A stretch of 24,111 nt of DNA, taken from assembly GCA_964626565.1 (NCBI GenBank), contig CAZVFX010000108.1, forward strand, positions 1 to 24,111. Direction: 5' to 3'. Source of the DNA: CAZVFX01 sp964626565. Its GTDB lineage: Bacteria > Myxococcota_A > UBA9042 > CAIXZC01. The notes under the pieces are model-generated. The model had not been told where the DNA came from. It made no database searches and was given only the letters and a program-made list of their open reading frames with translations. Below, one piece after another: positions 7,594-14,378 of this stretch. The stretch's first letter is position 1, and every line of letters starts with the position of its first letter. A program made the translations under genes and the position numbers.

Positions 7594-7896
7594 CTGACGG
7601 TCAGGAAGCGACAATCTATCCCCTATCCGCCCTCCGCTACGCTCCGGGCACCTTTCCCAGCGGGAAAGGACCTGTTCTACGGCCACCACTCCAGCCGATC
7701 CGGGTCGTAAGCGCCGAAAGGCGCGGAACGTCATGCTTCGGCCCGCGCACCAGAAGGTGCATAGGCCCTCAGGAGAATCGGCCCCAGTGGTGGTGGAATA
7801 AGCGGCCCTTTCCCGTTGGGAAAGGTGCCCGGAACCGAGCGCGTCAGCCGAGGTGGAGGGCGGATAGGGGATAGCTTGTTCGCAACCCACCGTCAA
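7594..7896. repeat. Long nested imperfect palindrome, element 1 (~300 nt)
   Basis: The outer arms begin with TGACGGT (7595-7601) against ACCGTCA (7890-7896). CTATCCCCTATCCGCCCTCC (7616-7635) is perfectly complementary to 7855-7874. A 26-nt block at 7644-7669 pairs with 7807-7832 at 25 of 26 positions, and 7683-7699 pairs with 7777-7793 at 14 of 17. Each 26-nt arm also contains its own hairpin (CCTTTCCC-AGC-GGGAAAGG and CCTTTCCC-GTT-GGGAAAGG). At the apex are two stem-loops with four-base loops: GCGCC-GAAA-GGCGC (7711-7724) and GCACC-AGAA-GGTGC (7747-7760). Open frames crossing it are low-complexity and read as by-products of the palindrome. It resembles an intergenic palindromic or MITE-like element; a structured RNA is an alternative. 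Confidence 0.8.
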
Positions 7897-7923
7897 AAAA
7901 CCCGGCGGCGGGCGCCGCCAAGC

Positions 7924-7953
7924 AAAAAAGGCCGAGCTTGCGCCCGGCCTTTT
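7924..7953 (-). terminator. Intrinsic terminator downstream of tRNA-Val, bidirectional form
   Basis: Minus-strand GGCCGGGC-GCAA-GCTCGGCC, an eight-pair stem with one G-T pair and a GNRA loop, followed by TTTTTT. On the plus strand the same stem is followed by TTTT. It lies about 70 nt beyond the 3' end of the tRNA, with two more small hairpins between them. Confidence 0.75.
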
Positions 7954-8024
7954 GTATACCTGCATCTGCCGTTCGGCAGTGAGTACAGGGCATTCACGCC
8001 CGTTGCCGGGTGTGCCCTGCGAAG

Positions 8025-8096
8025 TGGGCGATACAAGATTTGAACTTGTGACTTCTACCGTGTGAAGGTAGCACTCTCCCACTGAGTTAATCGCCC
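8025..8096 (-). tRNA. tRNA-Val (anticodon CAC)
   Basis: The minus strand from 8096 folds as a standard cloverleaf: acceptor GGGCGAT/ATCGCCC, D-stem ACTC/GAGT, anticodon stem CTACC/GGTAG with loop TTCACAC, and T-stem ACAAG/CTTGT with loop TTCAAAT. All four stems pair perfectly. The anticodon CAC (8064-8062) reads the valine codon GTG. The discriminator base is A and the 3' CCA is not encoded, so it must be added after transcription. The gene stands alone between two long palindromic elements. Confidence 0.96.
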
Positions 8097-8113
8097 GTGT
8101 TTTCAACGGGCGG

Positions 8114-8143
8114 ATTTTTGACACGAAAACGGAGACGTGTCAA
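8114..8143 (-). promoter_or_regulatory. Probable tRNA-Val promoter within an inverted repeat
   Basis: Minus-strand TTGACA (8143-8138) is a perfect -35 box. AAAAAT (8119-8114) lies 18 bases downstream and matches the -10 consensus at four of six positions. The tRNA 5' end follows 18 nt later. The -35 box is part of a perfect inverted repeat, TTGACACG (8118-8125) and CGTGTCAA (8136-8143), which could be an operator or a plus-strand hairpin (followed by TATTTTT). Confidence 0.45.
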
Positions 8144-8174
8144 GTATTTTTCTCGCCATAGGGCGGGGATCCGC

Positions 8175-8468
8175 TCTGACATCCAAATCCGAATCAGCCG
8201 CGGAGCGGCGAGAGTTGGTAGCGAAGGGCATGAGCCCTGGACATCGGATCATCCAAATCCTTACCGCTGATCGTGCGCTGGCACTGGTTGGCGTGCTTGG
8301 AGGCCTCTTTTCCGCGGGCCCGCAAGCGGGCGGGGAAGACGCGGCAATGGGAGCTGTAGGCCATGCCACGGTGGTTGAATCGGAATTGGATAATCGGGAT
8401 CCAGGCCTGAAGGCCTTTGCTACCGGCTTTGGCCCTTGTCGGAGCTGTGTTCGGATTTGGATGTCAGA
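8175..8468. repeat. Long imperfect palindrome, element 2 (~294 nt)
   Basis: The ends are a perfect 19-bp inverted repeat: TCTGACATCCAAATCCGAA (8175-8193) and its complement at 8450-8468. Complementarity continues inward with mismatches and single-base bulges for some 85 nt per arm, including GGTAGCGAAGG (8217-8227) against CCTTTGCTACC (8413-8423) and ATCCAAATCC (8251-8260) against GGAATTGGAT (8382-8391). The centre holds a small hairpin, CCCGC-AA-GCGGG (8319-8330). Each arm carries the motif CATCCAAATCC or a near copy twice. The flanks show no obvious target-site duplication. Its sequence is unrelated to element 1. A 126-codon open frame crossing it (8137-8517) has no family resemblance or good SD and is not called. 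Confidence 0.75.
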
Positions 8469-8486
8469 ACATAATGCGAAGCCCGC

Positions 8487-8515
8487 TTGGGTAACAGCAC
8501 CAGCTTCGCTATACT
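8487..8515 (+). promoter_or_regulatory. sigma-70-type promoter of the Kazal lipoprotein gene
   Basis: TTGGGT (8487-8492) and TATACT (8510-8515) are 17 bases apart, predicting a start near 8522, about 20 nt before the ATG at 8543. The promoter begins 18 bp after the end of palindromic element 2. Confidence 0.45.
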
Positions 8516-8542
8516 AAGGCCGCAAAACGTATGAGGCCTGCC

Positions 8543-9553
8543 ATGCCGATCCGAATCTGGCTCCTGTTCCTTCTCGCCGCGGGCTGCGGCAAGACAACCA
8601 TCGAGACGAACTATCTCGACCTCCCCTTTAAAGAGGTGGTAGCCGAAGCGGCAGACGAGTCTGACGTCGAAGAGTTGGCGCCGGAGGCGGTGGAGGATAT
8701 CGTCGAGGCGGAACTGCCGGCACAGCCACTACCCGACGCTGAGGTTAAAGACGCGGGAGAAGAAACGGACGCGTTCGAACCGCAGGAAATCGAGGAGATG
8801 GAAGAGGTGGTGGAGGAGGTTGCGGAGGAAGACACCGGCCCCTGCCAGTGCACAGTGGACGAAGACTGCCCGGTGCAACAGGCCGGGCCGTGCCTGGTAG
8901 TCGTCTGCGACGCCGAGAACTGCCAGTGCAACCTGGCCATCGCACCCGACGGCACCGGGTGCGACGACGGTGACGAGTGCACCTGGCCTGACGGCTGCGT
9001 TAACGGTGAATGCACCGGCGGGCCCGACACCTGCCCCGCGTGCGGGGACGGGGAGTGCAACGGTGACGAAACCTGCGACTCGTGCCCCGACGATTGCGAC
9101 CAGTGCCCCCCGGCCCCCTGCCAGACCAACCCCGATTGCCAGGAAGGCCACTACTGCCTGTTCGGTAAGTGCGACGATGACTGGGGAGAATGCGAACCGA
9201 TCCCCGAAGAATGCCCCGAGATCCTGCTGCCCGTGTGCGGCTGTGACGGAAAGACCTATAGTAACGACTGCTTCGCGGCCAAGGCAGGCAAGAGCGTCGA
9301 CTACCCGGGCCAATGCCCGCCTCCCGACCCGGGCGGGTGCGACGGCAACGAAGATTGCCCGGCCAAGCAGTTCTGCGCCCTGGAGAAATGCCAGCCCCCG
9401 GGGGTGTGTTCCCAGATGCCGGAAATGTGCCCGGCCGTCTACGACCCCGTCTGCGGCTGCAACGGCAAAACCTATTCCAATTTCTGCGTCGCCGCAGCCG
9501 CGGGCATGTCCGTCGACAACGACGGCCAATGCGGACCGGATGTACCGTTCTGA
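8543..9553 (+). CDS. Lipoprotein with two Kazal-type protease-inhibitor domains
   Basis: 336 residues from the ATG at 8543, which has GAGG six bases upstream; an in-frame ATG at 8531 is possible. The signal peptide ends in a good lipobox, LAAGC (Cys15). Residues ~16-95 are a very acidic, Glu-rich linker. Then come Cys-rich modules: CDDGDECTWPDGCVNGECTG and a GDGECNGDETCDSCPDDCDQC repeat. Two bacterial Kazal domains follow: the first with LPVCGCDGKTYSNDCFAAKA (~residue 230), the second with YDPVCGCNGKTYSNFCVAAA (~residue 303). Kazal domains bind and block serine proteases, so a surface role in protection from proteases, or adhesion, is likely but not shown here. The Cys modules resemble those of the proteins at both window edges. 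The gene ends in a hairpin overlapping its stop codon. Confidence 0.88.
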   Translation: MPIRIWLLFLLAAGCGKTTIETNYLDLPFKEVVAEAADESDVEELAPEAVEDIVEAELPAQPLPDAEVKDAGEETDAFEPQEIEEMEEVVEEVAEEDTGPCQCTVDEDCPVQQAGPCLVVVCDAENCQCNLAIAPDGTGCDDGDECTWPDGCVNGECTGGPDTCPACGDGECNGDETCDSCPDDCDQCPPAPCQTNPDCQEGHYCLFGKCDDDWGECEPIPEECPEILLPVCGCDGKTYSNDCFAAKAGKSVDYPGQCPPPDPGGCDGNEDCPAKQFCALEKCQPPGVCSQMPEMCPAVYDPVCGCNGKTYSNFCVAAAAGMSVDNDGQCGPDVPF

Positions 9554-9572
9554 GACAAGCGGAATTGTCTCA
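9551..9572 (+). terminator. Hairpin overlapping a stop codon, possible terminator
   Basis: TGAGACAA (9551-9558) and TTGTCTCA (9565-9572) form a perfect eight-pair stem whose first three bases are the stop codon of the Kazal gene. The following sequence is only moderately T-rich. It separates two convergent genes. Confidence 0.45.
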
Positions 9573-9609
9573 GCTCTCGAATACTTTCATTGAAAATTGG
9601 TAATTGCCT

Positions 9610-12600
9610 CTACGGCACTATCCCCCTCAGGGTGAAGCCGTAGAGACTCATGCCCGCATCCTGCTGGGCTTTTTCCTGCATGCGAGCAGGATCCTTCACC
9701 CAGGAATCGAAGAGTACGGGCAGCACGTGTACTTCCGATCCTTCCGCCACCGCGAAGCGGCGGCCGTTGGGGGCAAAACCCACGCCGGTTACCTCCCCCG
9801 AAAGCTCACGAACGTAAAGGACCCTGCCGGTTGCCGCATCCCAGATGCGCACCGAGTTGTCGTCTCCTCCGGAGAGAATCAGGGTGCCATCGGGTGAGAA
9901 CTCGGCCAGATTGACCCATTCGGTATGGCCGGTGAGTGTTTTCAGGAGCGTGCCTTCCTGCACATCCCACACCTTGATGGTGCCGTCTTTGCTGGAGGTG
10001 GCCAGCTTTTTTCCGTCCCCGGTAAAGGAGAGCCCGGAGACCAGCGCCTCGTGGCCCACAAGTTCATGAACCGCGCTGCCGTCCTGGATGCTCCACAACT
10101 TCACGACGTGCCCTTCATCACCGGTGGCCACCAGGGCGCCGTCAGGCGAGAACGCAACCGAGTAGGCCCTTCTCAGCCCCGCGCCAAAGCGCCGTACTTC
10201 TCGTTTCTCCGCGACGTTCCACAGCGTCACATCCCGGCTGCCGCCGGAAACGAGGAACGCACCGTCCGGGGAAAACGCCACCCCGCCGATCCACTCTTTA
10301 TCCGCGTCAAGCACGCCCACGCTCTTGCGGCCGGTGACGCTCCACAGTCTGACCTTGCCATCAGTGCCGGCCGAGGCCAGAAGGGTGCCGTCGGGGGAGA
10401 AATCCATGCCCCAGACAAAACGCTCGTGGCCTGCGAACTCGGCCACTGTTTCCCGGGCCACCGTGTCCCACAGCCGGATGGAGGCGTCCAGACTCGCGGA
10501 CGCGAGCAGTCGCCCATCAGGGGAAAACGCGATCCTGAAGATCGATGCATCATGGCCCGGCATCGCGTCCACCACCTTGCCTTCGTGAAGATCCCACAGC
10601 CGCACATGCCCGTCCGCGCCGCCCGAAGCGAGCACCCCGCCCACCGGCGAGAAACGCACGGCCCGAACCCAGGAGTCGTGAGCAACAAACGAGGTCACAA
10701 GGCGACGCTCGGGCACGCTCCACAGAACGATCCTGCGGTCGTGACCACCCGAGGCGAGAAGGCGGCCATCGGGTGAAAACGACACCGAAATGACGTGTCC
10801 GCGGTGGCCCTCCAGAGTGGCGAGGAGCTTGCCGCCCGCCACATCCCAGAGCCTCACCGTACCGTCGAAGCTACCCGACGCCAGCAGCGATGAGTCGTGG
10901 GAAAAAGCTGCGGCAAAGACGATCTCCTCGTGCCCTTCAAGAACCGCCTGCGGCTGCCACCCGTCGACTTTCCACAACCTCACAGTTTTGTCCTCTCCGG
11001 CCGACGCGACCAGCCGTCCGTCAGGAGAAAAGGCTACTCTACGCAGTGGTCCCTGGTGCCCTTCCAAGGCGGCGACCATTTTCCTTCCGGGAACACCCCA
11101 GACCATCACCTTGCCGTCCTCCGCTCCGGCCGCGACAAAGGCGCCGTCCGGAGAAAACGCGATGGATCTGAGCATGGCGCCGTGAGAAATGGGCTCCATG
11201 GCAGGCTTGCGGCTTCTAACGTCCCACAACCGCAACGTCCCGTCCTTACCCGCGAAAGCCAGGTGCTTCCCGTCGCCGGGGGAAAACGCGACCGAAGTCA
11301 CCCGCCCATCGTGGCCGGTGAGCCGGTCAACCACGCGACGTTCATTGGCGCTCACCAAACCAACTTTGCCGTCGAATCCGGCAGTAGCCAGGAGGGTCCC
11401 GTCAGGGTGCCAGACCAAATCCATCACCAGTTCGCCGGCACCGGGAACAACTCCCTTGAGGGAAACGTTACGGTTCACCGCGGCCGCGAACATCTGAGAG
11501 TGCAAGGTCGCCAGTTGCAGCAGCGACTCGTCGGTTTCGTGTTGTTCGTCGTCGGGATAACGATAGGGGCTCAAGGTGTTGTGCGGGTTATTGACCAGAG
11601 CCGCGGCCGCGAAAATGCCGGCGCCCATGAAGTCCTTTTCCTCGAGAAGACGTCCCGCCTCTTCCTGGTAGGCAATGGATAGGTTCAGGTGCGCTTGCCG
11701 CTCCTTTTTCTCGGCCAGGATCCTGGCCTCCTCTTCATTGGCGCGGGAGGTCTCTGCGTTCTGCCTTTCGTGCTCGGCTTTTACGCGGTTGGTTTCCGCG
11801 GTGCGATAGGCGGAGAAGATCACGCCCGCACCCACCACCAGACAAACCACCAGCAGCGCGACTACCGCGGAGGTGGCCTTGTTCTGCAACAACAACCGTT
11901 TCAACAGTTCCATGGAACTGTACTCGTAGGCGCCTACCCGCCTTCCCGCCTGGTAGGCCTCAATCTCATCGGCCAGCTCCAGCGCACTGCGGTACCTCTT
12001 CGACGTGTCACGGGTCAACGCCTTGAGGCACACCGAAGAGAGGTCCGCGGGGATCGCCTCGTCAAGCGTTTCGGGCCGCTCCACTTCGGCGTTCATGACC
12101 TTGTCCAACACTTCGTATGGATGCTCGCCGGGAAACGGCGGACGGCCGGTGAGAATCTCGAAGAGTACGGTGCCCAACGACCAGACGTCGGACTGCTCAT
12201 TGATCTCGTCGATGCGGCCTTCGGCCTGCTCCGGGCTCATGTACGCCGGAGTGCCCACTGCTGTGCCGTACATGGTCTTGCCCGCGGCAGCGTCCCTGAA
12301 CAGCTCGATTTCGTGCTCCAGTTCCTCCCCGCGGATGTCGGCCTTGCCTTTGACCTTGGCCAATCCCCAATCCAGCACCACCGTCTCGCCGAACTCCCCA
12401 ACCATAACGTTGTGGGGCTTAATGTCCCGGTGGATGACGCCTCTCGAGTGTGCGTATGCAAGGGCCTGGCACAAGTCGACGTAGTGGGGAAGCAGGCGCA
12501 GGCGGTCTTTGAGCGAATCGCAATCCTCCAGAGCCTCGTCGAAGGTCTTTCCCCGCACCAGCTTCATGGTGTAGTAGAGGGTGCCGTCTTTGCGCGACCC

Positions 12601-13227
12601 AACCTCGTAGACGGGCACGATGTTGGGGTGCTCCAACTGTCCGGTGACCCTGGCCTCTCTAAGGAACCTGGCCACCTGCGCGGTGGTGGCGGTAGTTGGG
12701 TCGAGGTCCGATGCAAGTTCGGAGACCCCACCGCCGGGATTCAACAACTCCTTGACCGCAATTTCCCTTCCTAAGTGGCCATCATGAGCCACCAGCACCC
12801 GCCCGATGCCGCCCCTTCCGATTTCGGCAGTTTCGCGGCCGCCTCGAAACACATAGCGGCCCTTGGCTTCGCCGGTCACCGCGTCCAGATCAACCAGGGT
12901 GGTGCTCGGACCCTCGAGTGAGGCAGGCAAGGTCGGCGCGGTAGCTGCCAGACCGTTGGGAAGCCCGCCGAAAATGGCGTATATCGCCTCCCCGCCGCCC
13001 AGAGTATCCAGCGCTCCCCTGGAATCTCCGCCGTGGGCAGCCAGCGCCTCGTCCACCACTTTCTCGAGCATCTGTCGACGGTCCGGGGTGAGCATCCCTT
13101 TGGCCTGCAATCGCTCAGGGAGGGTGCGCTGCTCGTCCTTGTCACGGGGCGAGCTTTCCATGATTTGCGCCGCAGTGGCGAATCCCAGTTGCACGGCCAG
13201 CAGCCCGAATATTGCGTCGCGTTCCAT
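9610..13227 (-). CDS. Membrane Ser/Thr protein kinase with 14 WD40 repeats
   Basis: 1205 residues. Residues 1-65 resemble a helical module seen at the N-terminus of planctomycete and myxobacterial kinases. The kinase domain (~130-430) has a glycine loop GRGGIG (137-142), Lys159, Glu191, the catalytic HRDIKPHN (266-273) and SPE (331-333). The metal-binding motif is DWG (286-288) rather than DFG; this Phe-to-Trp change recurs in large bacterial kinases and the Asp is kept, so activity is expected. A transmembrane helix (451-473) and a charged coiled coil (~475-530) lead to fourteen WD40 repeats (~590-1175), enough for two seven-bladed propellers. The kinase should be cytoplasmic and the propellers periplasmic. 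The ATG at 13227 follows an in-frame TAG by three codons and has no SD; a heptamer array lies just upstream. Confidence 0.93.
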   Translation of the reverse strand: MERDAIFGLLAVQLGFATAAQIMESSPRDKDEQRTLPERLQAKGMLTPDRRQMLEKVVDEALAAHGGDSRGALDTLGGGEAIYAIFGGLPNGLAATAPTLPASLEGPSTTLVDLDAVTGEAKGRYVFRGGRETAEIGRGGIGRVLVAHDGHLGREIAVKELLNPGGGVSELASDLDPTTATTAQVARFLREARVTGQLEHPNIVPVYEVGSRKDGTLYYTMKLVRGKTFDEALEDCDSLKDRLRLLPHYVDLCQALAYAHSRGVIHRDIKPHNVMVGEFGETVVLDWGLAKVKGKADIRGEELEHEIELFRDAAAGKTMYGTAVGTPAYMSPEQAEGRIDEINEQSDVWSLGTVLFEILTGRPPFPGEHPYEVLDKVMNAEVERPETLDEAIPADLSSVCLKALTRDTSKRYRSALELADEIEAYQAGRRVGAYEYSSMELLKRLLLQNKATSAVVALLVVCLVVGAGVIFSAYRTAETNRVKAEHERQNAETSRANEEEARILAEKKERQAHLNLSIAYQEEAGRLLEEKDFMGAGIFAAAALVNNPHNTLSPYRYPDDEQHETDESLLQLATLHSQMFAAAVNRNVSLKGVVPGAGELVMDLVWHPDGTLLATAGFDGKVGLVSANERRVVDRLTGHDGRVTSVAFSPGDGKHLAFAGKDGTLRLWDVRSRKPAMEPISHGAMLRSIAFSPDGAFVAAGAEDGKVMVWGVPGRKMVAALEGHQGPLRRVAFSPDGRLVASAGEDKTVRLWKVDGWQPQAVLEGHEEIVFAAAFSHDSSLLASGSFDGTVRLWDVAGGKLLATLEGHRGHVISVSFSPDGRLLASGGHDRRIVLWSVPERRLVTSFVAHDSWVRAVRFSPVGGVLASGGADGHVRLWDLHEGKVVDAMPGHDASIFRIAFSPDGRLLASASLDASIRLWDTVARETVAEFAGHERFVWGMDFSPDGTLLASAGTDGKVRLWSVTGRKSVGVLDADKEWIGGVAFSPDGAFLVSGGSRDVTLWNVAEKREVRRFGAGLRRAYSVAFSPDGALVATGDEGHVVKLWSIQDGSAVHELVGHEALVSGLSFTGDGKKLATSSKDGTIKVWDVQEGTLLKTLTGHTEWVNLAEFSPDGTLILSGGDDNSVRIWDAATGRVLYVRELSGEVTGVGFAPNGRRFAVAEGSEVHVLPVLFDSWVKDPARMQEKAQQDAGMSLYGFTLRGIVP

Positions 13228-13230
13228 GAG

Positions 13231-13272
13231 TATCAGCTATCGGCGTTCAGCTATCAGCTATCAGCCATCAGT
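13231..13272. repeat. Heptamer tandem repeat upstream of the kinase start codon
   Basis: Six in-register seven-base units: TATCAGC, TATCGGC, GTTCAGC, TATCAGC, TATCAGC, CATCAGT. Three are identical and three differ at one or two positions. On the minus strand the unit is GCTGATA, and the array ends three bases before the kinase ATG. It contains stop codons in every frame and is non-coding. Confidence 0.8.
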
Positions 13273-13481
13273 AGAGTCAACATCCAAAAATACTTATTCA
13301 GCATGCTAGCATAGGGTTAATTGACAGTCCAAATTCTCGCGGGGGGGCGCGGGGCGTGCATGATCGTTACGGTTGTGTGGAATATGATCCCGCACCAGCT
13401 TGCAATGGAAGGGTCGAAGCCGTATGCTACAGGCTATCGACGCGCTAACTCTGGCGACGAGAAGCGAGGCCAACGCCCTAT
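13273..13481. other. Intergenic region between divergent kinase and lipoprotein genes
   Basis: No gene is supported in this stretch. It holds a ten-base palindrome ATGCTAGCAT (13303-13312) and an isolated TTGACA (13321-13326, plus strand) without a matching -10 box. A G-rich run follows at 13339-13357. No convincing promoter for the minus-strand kinase gene is visible. An open frame from 13400 reads into the 13529 gene but precedes the sigma-54-like promoter and has no SD. Confidence 0.5.
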
Positions 13482-13498
13482 GTGGCACGCAGGTTGCA
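13482..13498 (+). promoter_or_regulatory. sigma-54 (-24/-12) promoter of the 13529 lipoprotein gene
   Basis: GTGGCACGCAGGTTGCA contains the perfect core TGGCACG-N4-TTGCA, with GG and GC ten bases apart. The outer Y and the R position differ. The predicted start near 13509 lies 20 nt before the ATG at 13529, with GGAGG between, and excludes the longer open frame that begins at 13400. Confidence 0.65.
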
Positions 13499-13528
13499 CT
13501 TGTGCCGCGGGTTGATGTGGAGGGGGCA

Positions 13529-14341
13529 ATGAGAATACTGTACACCACTATTCTGCTGGCGGCTTCTGTGGCCCTGGCAGCTTCATGTTTCGAATCCAAT
13601 CCGCAGCCGGCTCCGGAAAAGGCCGGCGGACCTGAAGTAATGACCGGGGATGACATCGGCATACACCAGGGTACCGGAGGCGATGCCGACTTCGATGTTG
13701 ACGAAGAGTTGATGTTCGTCAGCGCCCCGGGTGACGGAGACACGGTGCTGGTGTTCGGTGAAGCCGGCTCGGCCGCCGGCGCGGATGGAATAGAAGCCGA
13801 GGCGGATGGGGCGGCAGCAGGTGATGACTCCTATTCCCTGGACGAGGACGGCTCGTTTGTGGTGCTTCTCACCGGCGTGGTGGGGGCCGAAGTGACCCTG
13901 AAATTCATCTCGTCAGAGACGGACGAGGAAGTGACGGTAGACCTGGCCGTGCCCATGGCGTTGGACACCGACGATGACGGCAAGTCTGTGTGGGTTTACA
14001 ACGGCGCAGCAGAAGCTGAAGAGCCTTCCGGAACGCCGCCGCCCGACGAAGGGTACGCCGGCGCCGGCGATTTTAACCAATCGGCAATTACCATTTCCCT
14101 CGTGGCCCAGGATGGCACGGTGACGGTAACCGGGACCGCACTGAGTGTCACGCCCTTGTCCACCGTGGCACTGGCAAACCTCAACTCGCTGGACAAGGCA
14201 ATAGTTCAGGCCAGCAACATCGGGGAGTTCAGTGCGACTCTGGAGGCCGAGGCCGGAGACCTCATCTCCATCGTGGCAACCAATCCGACGGATCACACCA
14301 AGACTACGGCGCCTTTGGTTTTGGAGGTGCCGGCAGAGTAG
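13529..14341 (+). CDS. Putative lipoprotein, acidic, unknown function
   Basis: 270 residues from the ATG at 13529, chosen for GTGGAGGGG six to seven bases upstream and the sigma-54-like promoter at 13482-13498. The signal peptide ends in ALAASC (Cys20), consistent with a lipoprotein. Residues ~20-60 are a disordered Pro/Gly/Asp linker. Residues ~65-150 look like a compact beta domain (LMFVSAPGDGDTVLVFGEAG, SFVVLLTGVVGAEVTLKF) of the kind that carries Ig-like folds. A GTPPPDEGYAGAGDF linker precedes a second beta-rich domain (~190-270: AITISLVAQDGTVTVTGTAL, FSATLEAEAGDLISIVATNP). Two successive carboxypeptidase-regulatory-like or Ig-like domains are plausible but I cannot assign a family. It is divergent from the kinase gene and convergent with the giant TSP3/OmpA gene. 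Confidence 0.78.
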   Translation: MRILYTTILLAASVALAASCFESNPQPAPEKAGGPEVMTGDDIGIHQGTGGDADFDVDEELMFVSAPGDGDTVLVFGEAGSAAGADGIEAEADGAAAGDDSYSLDEDGSFVVLLTGVVGAEVTLKFISSETDEEVTVDLAVPMALDTDDDGKSVWVYNGAAEAEEPSGTPPPDEGYAGAGDFNQSAITISLVAQDGTVTVTGTALSVTPLSTVALANLNSLDKAIVQASNIGEFSATLEAEAGDLISIVATNPTDHTKTTAPLVLEVPAE

Positions 14342-14378
14342 GTGGTAGGCGGCGCCAGGGCAGGCCCCTCGCTCGCTC

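Noticed and set aside
7477..8124. 215-codon minus-strand open frame across the tRNA and element 1
   Set aside because: It includes the tRNA sequence in translation and both palindrome arms, so it is not a protein gene.
8137..8517. 126-codon plus-strand open frame across element 2
   Set aside because: Almost entirely inside the palindrome, no SD, no recognisable domain. Kept only as a possibility that homolog conservation could revive.
8711..9529. Long minus-strand open frames opposite the Kazal lipoprotein
   Set aside because: They mirror the Cys- and Glu-rich coding frame; the plus-strand frame has a signal peptide, lipobox and two Kazal domains.
11689..12774. 361-codon plus-strand open frame opposite the kinase domain
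   Set aside because: The minus-strand frame carries intact kinase motifs; this frame is a shadow with no known domain.
13400..13528. 43-codon N-terminal extension of the 13529 lipoprotein
   Set aside because: It would bury the signal peptide, has no SD, and spans the sigma-54-like promoter; the ATG at 13529 has a strong SD.
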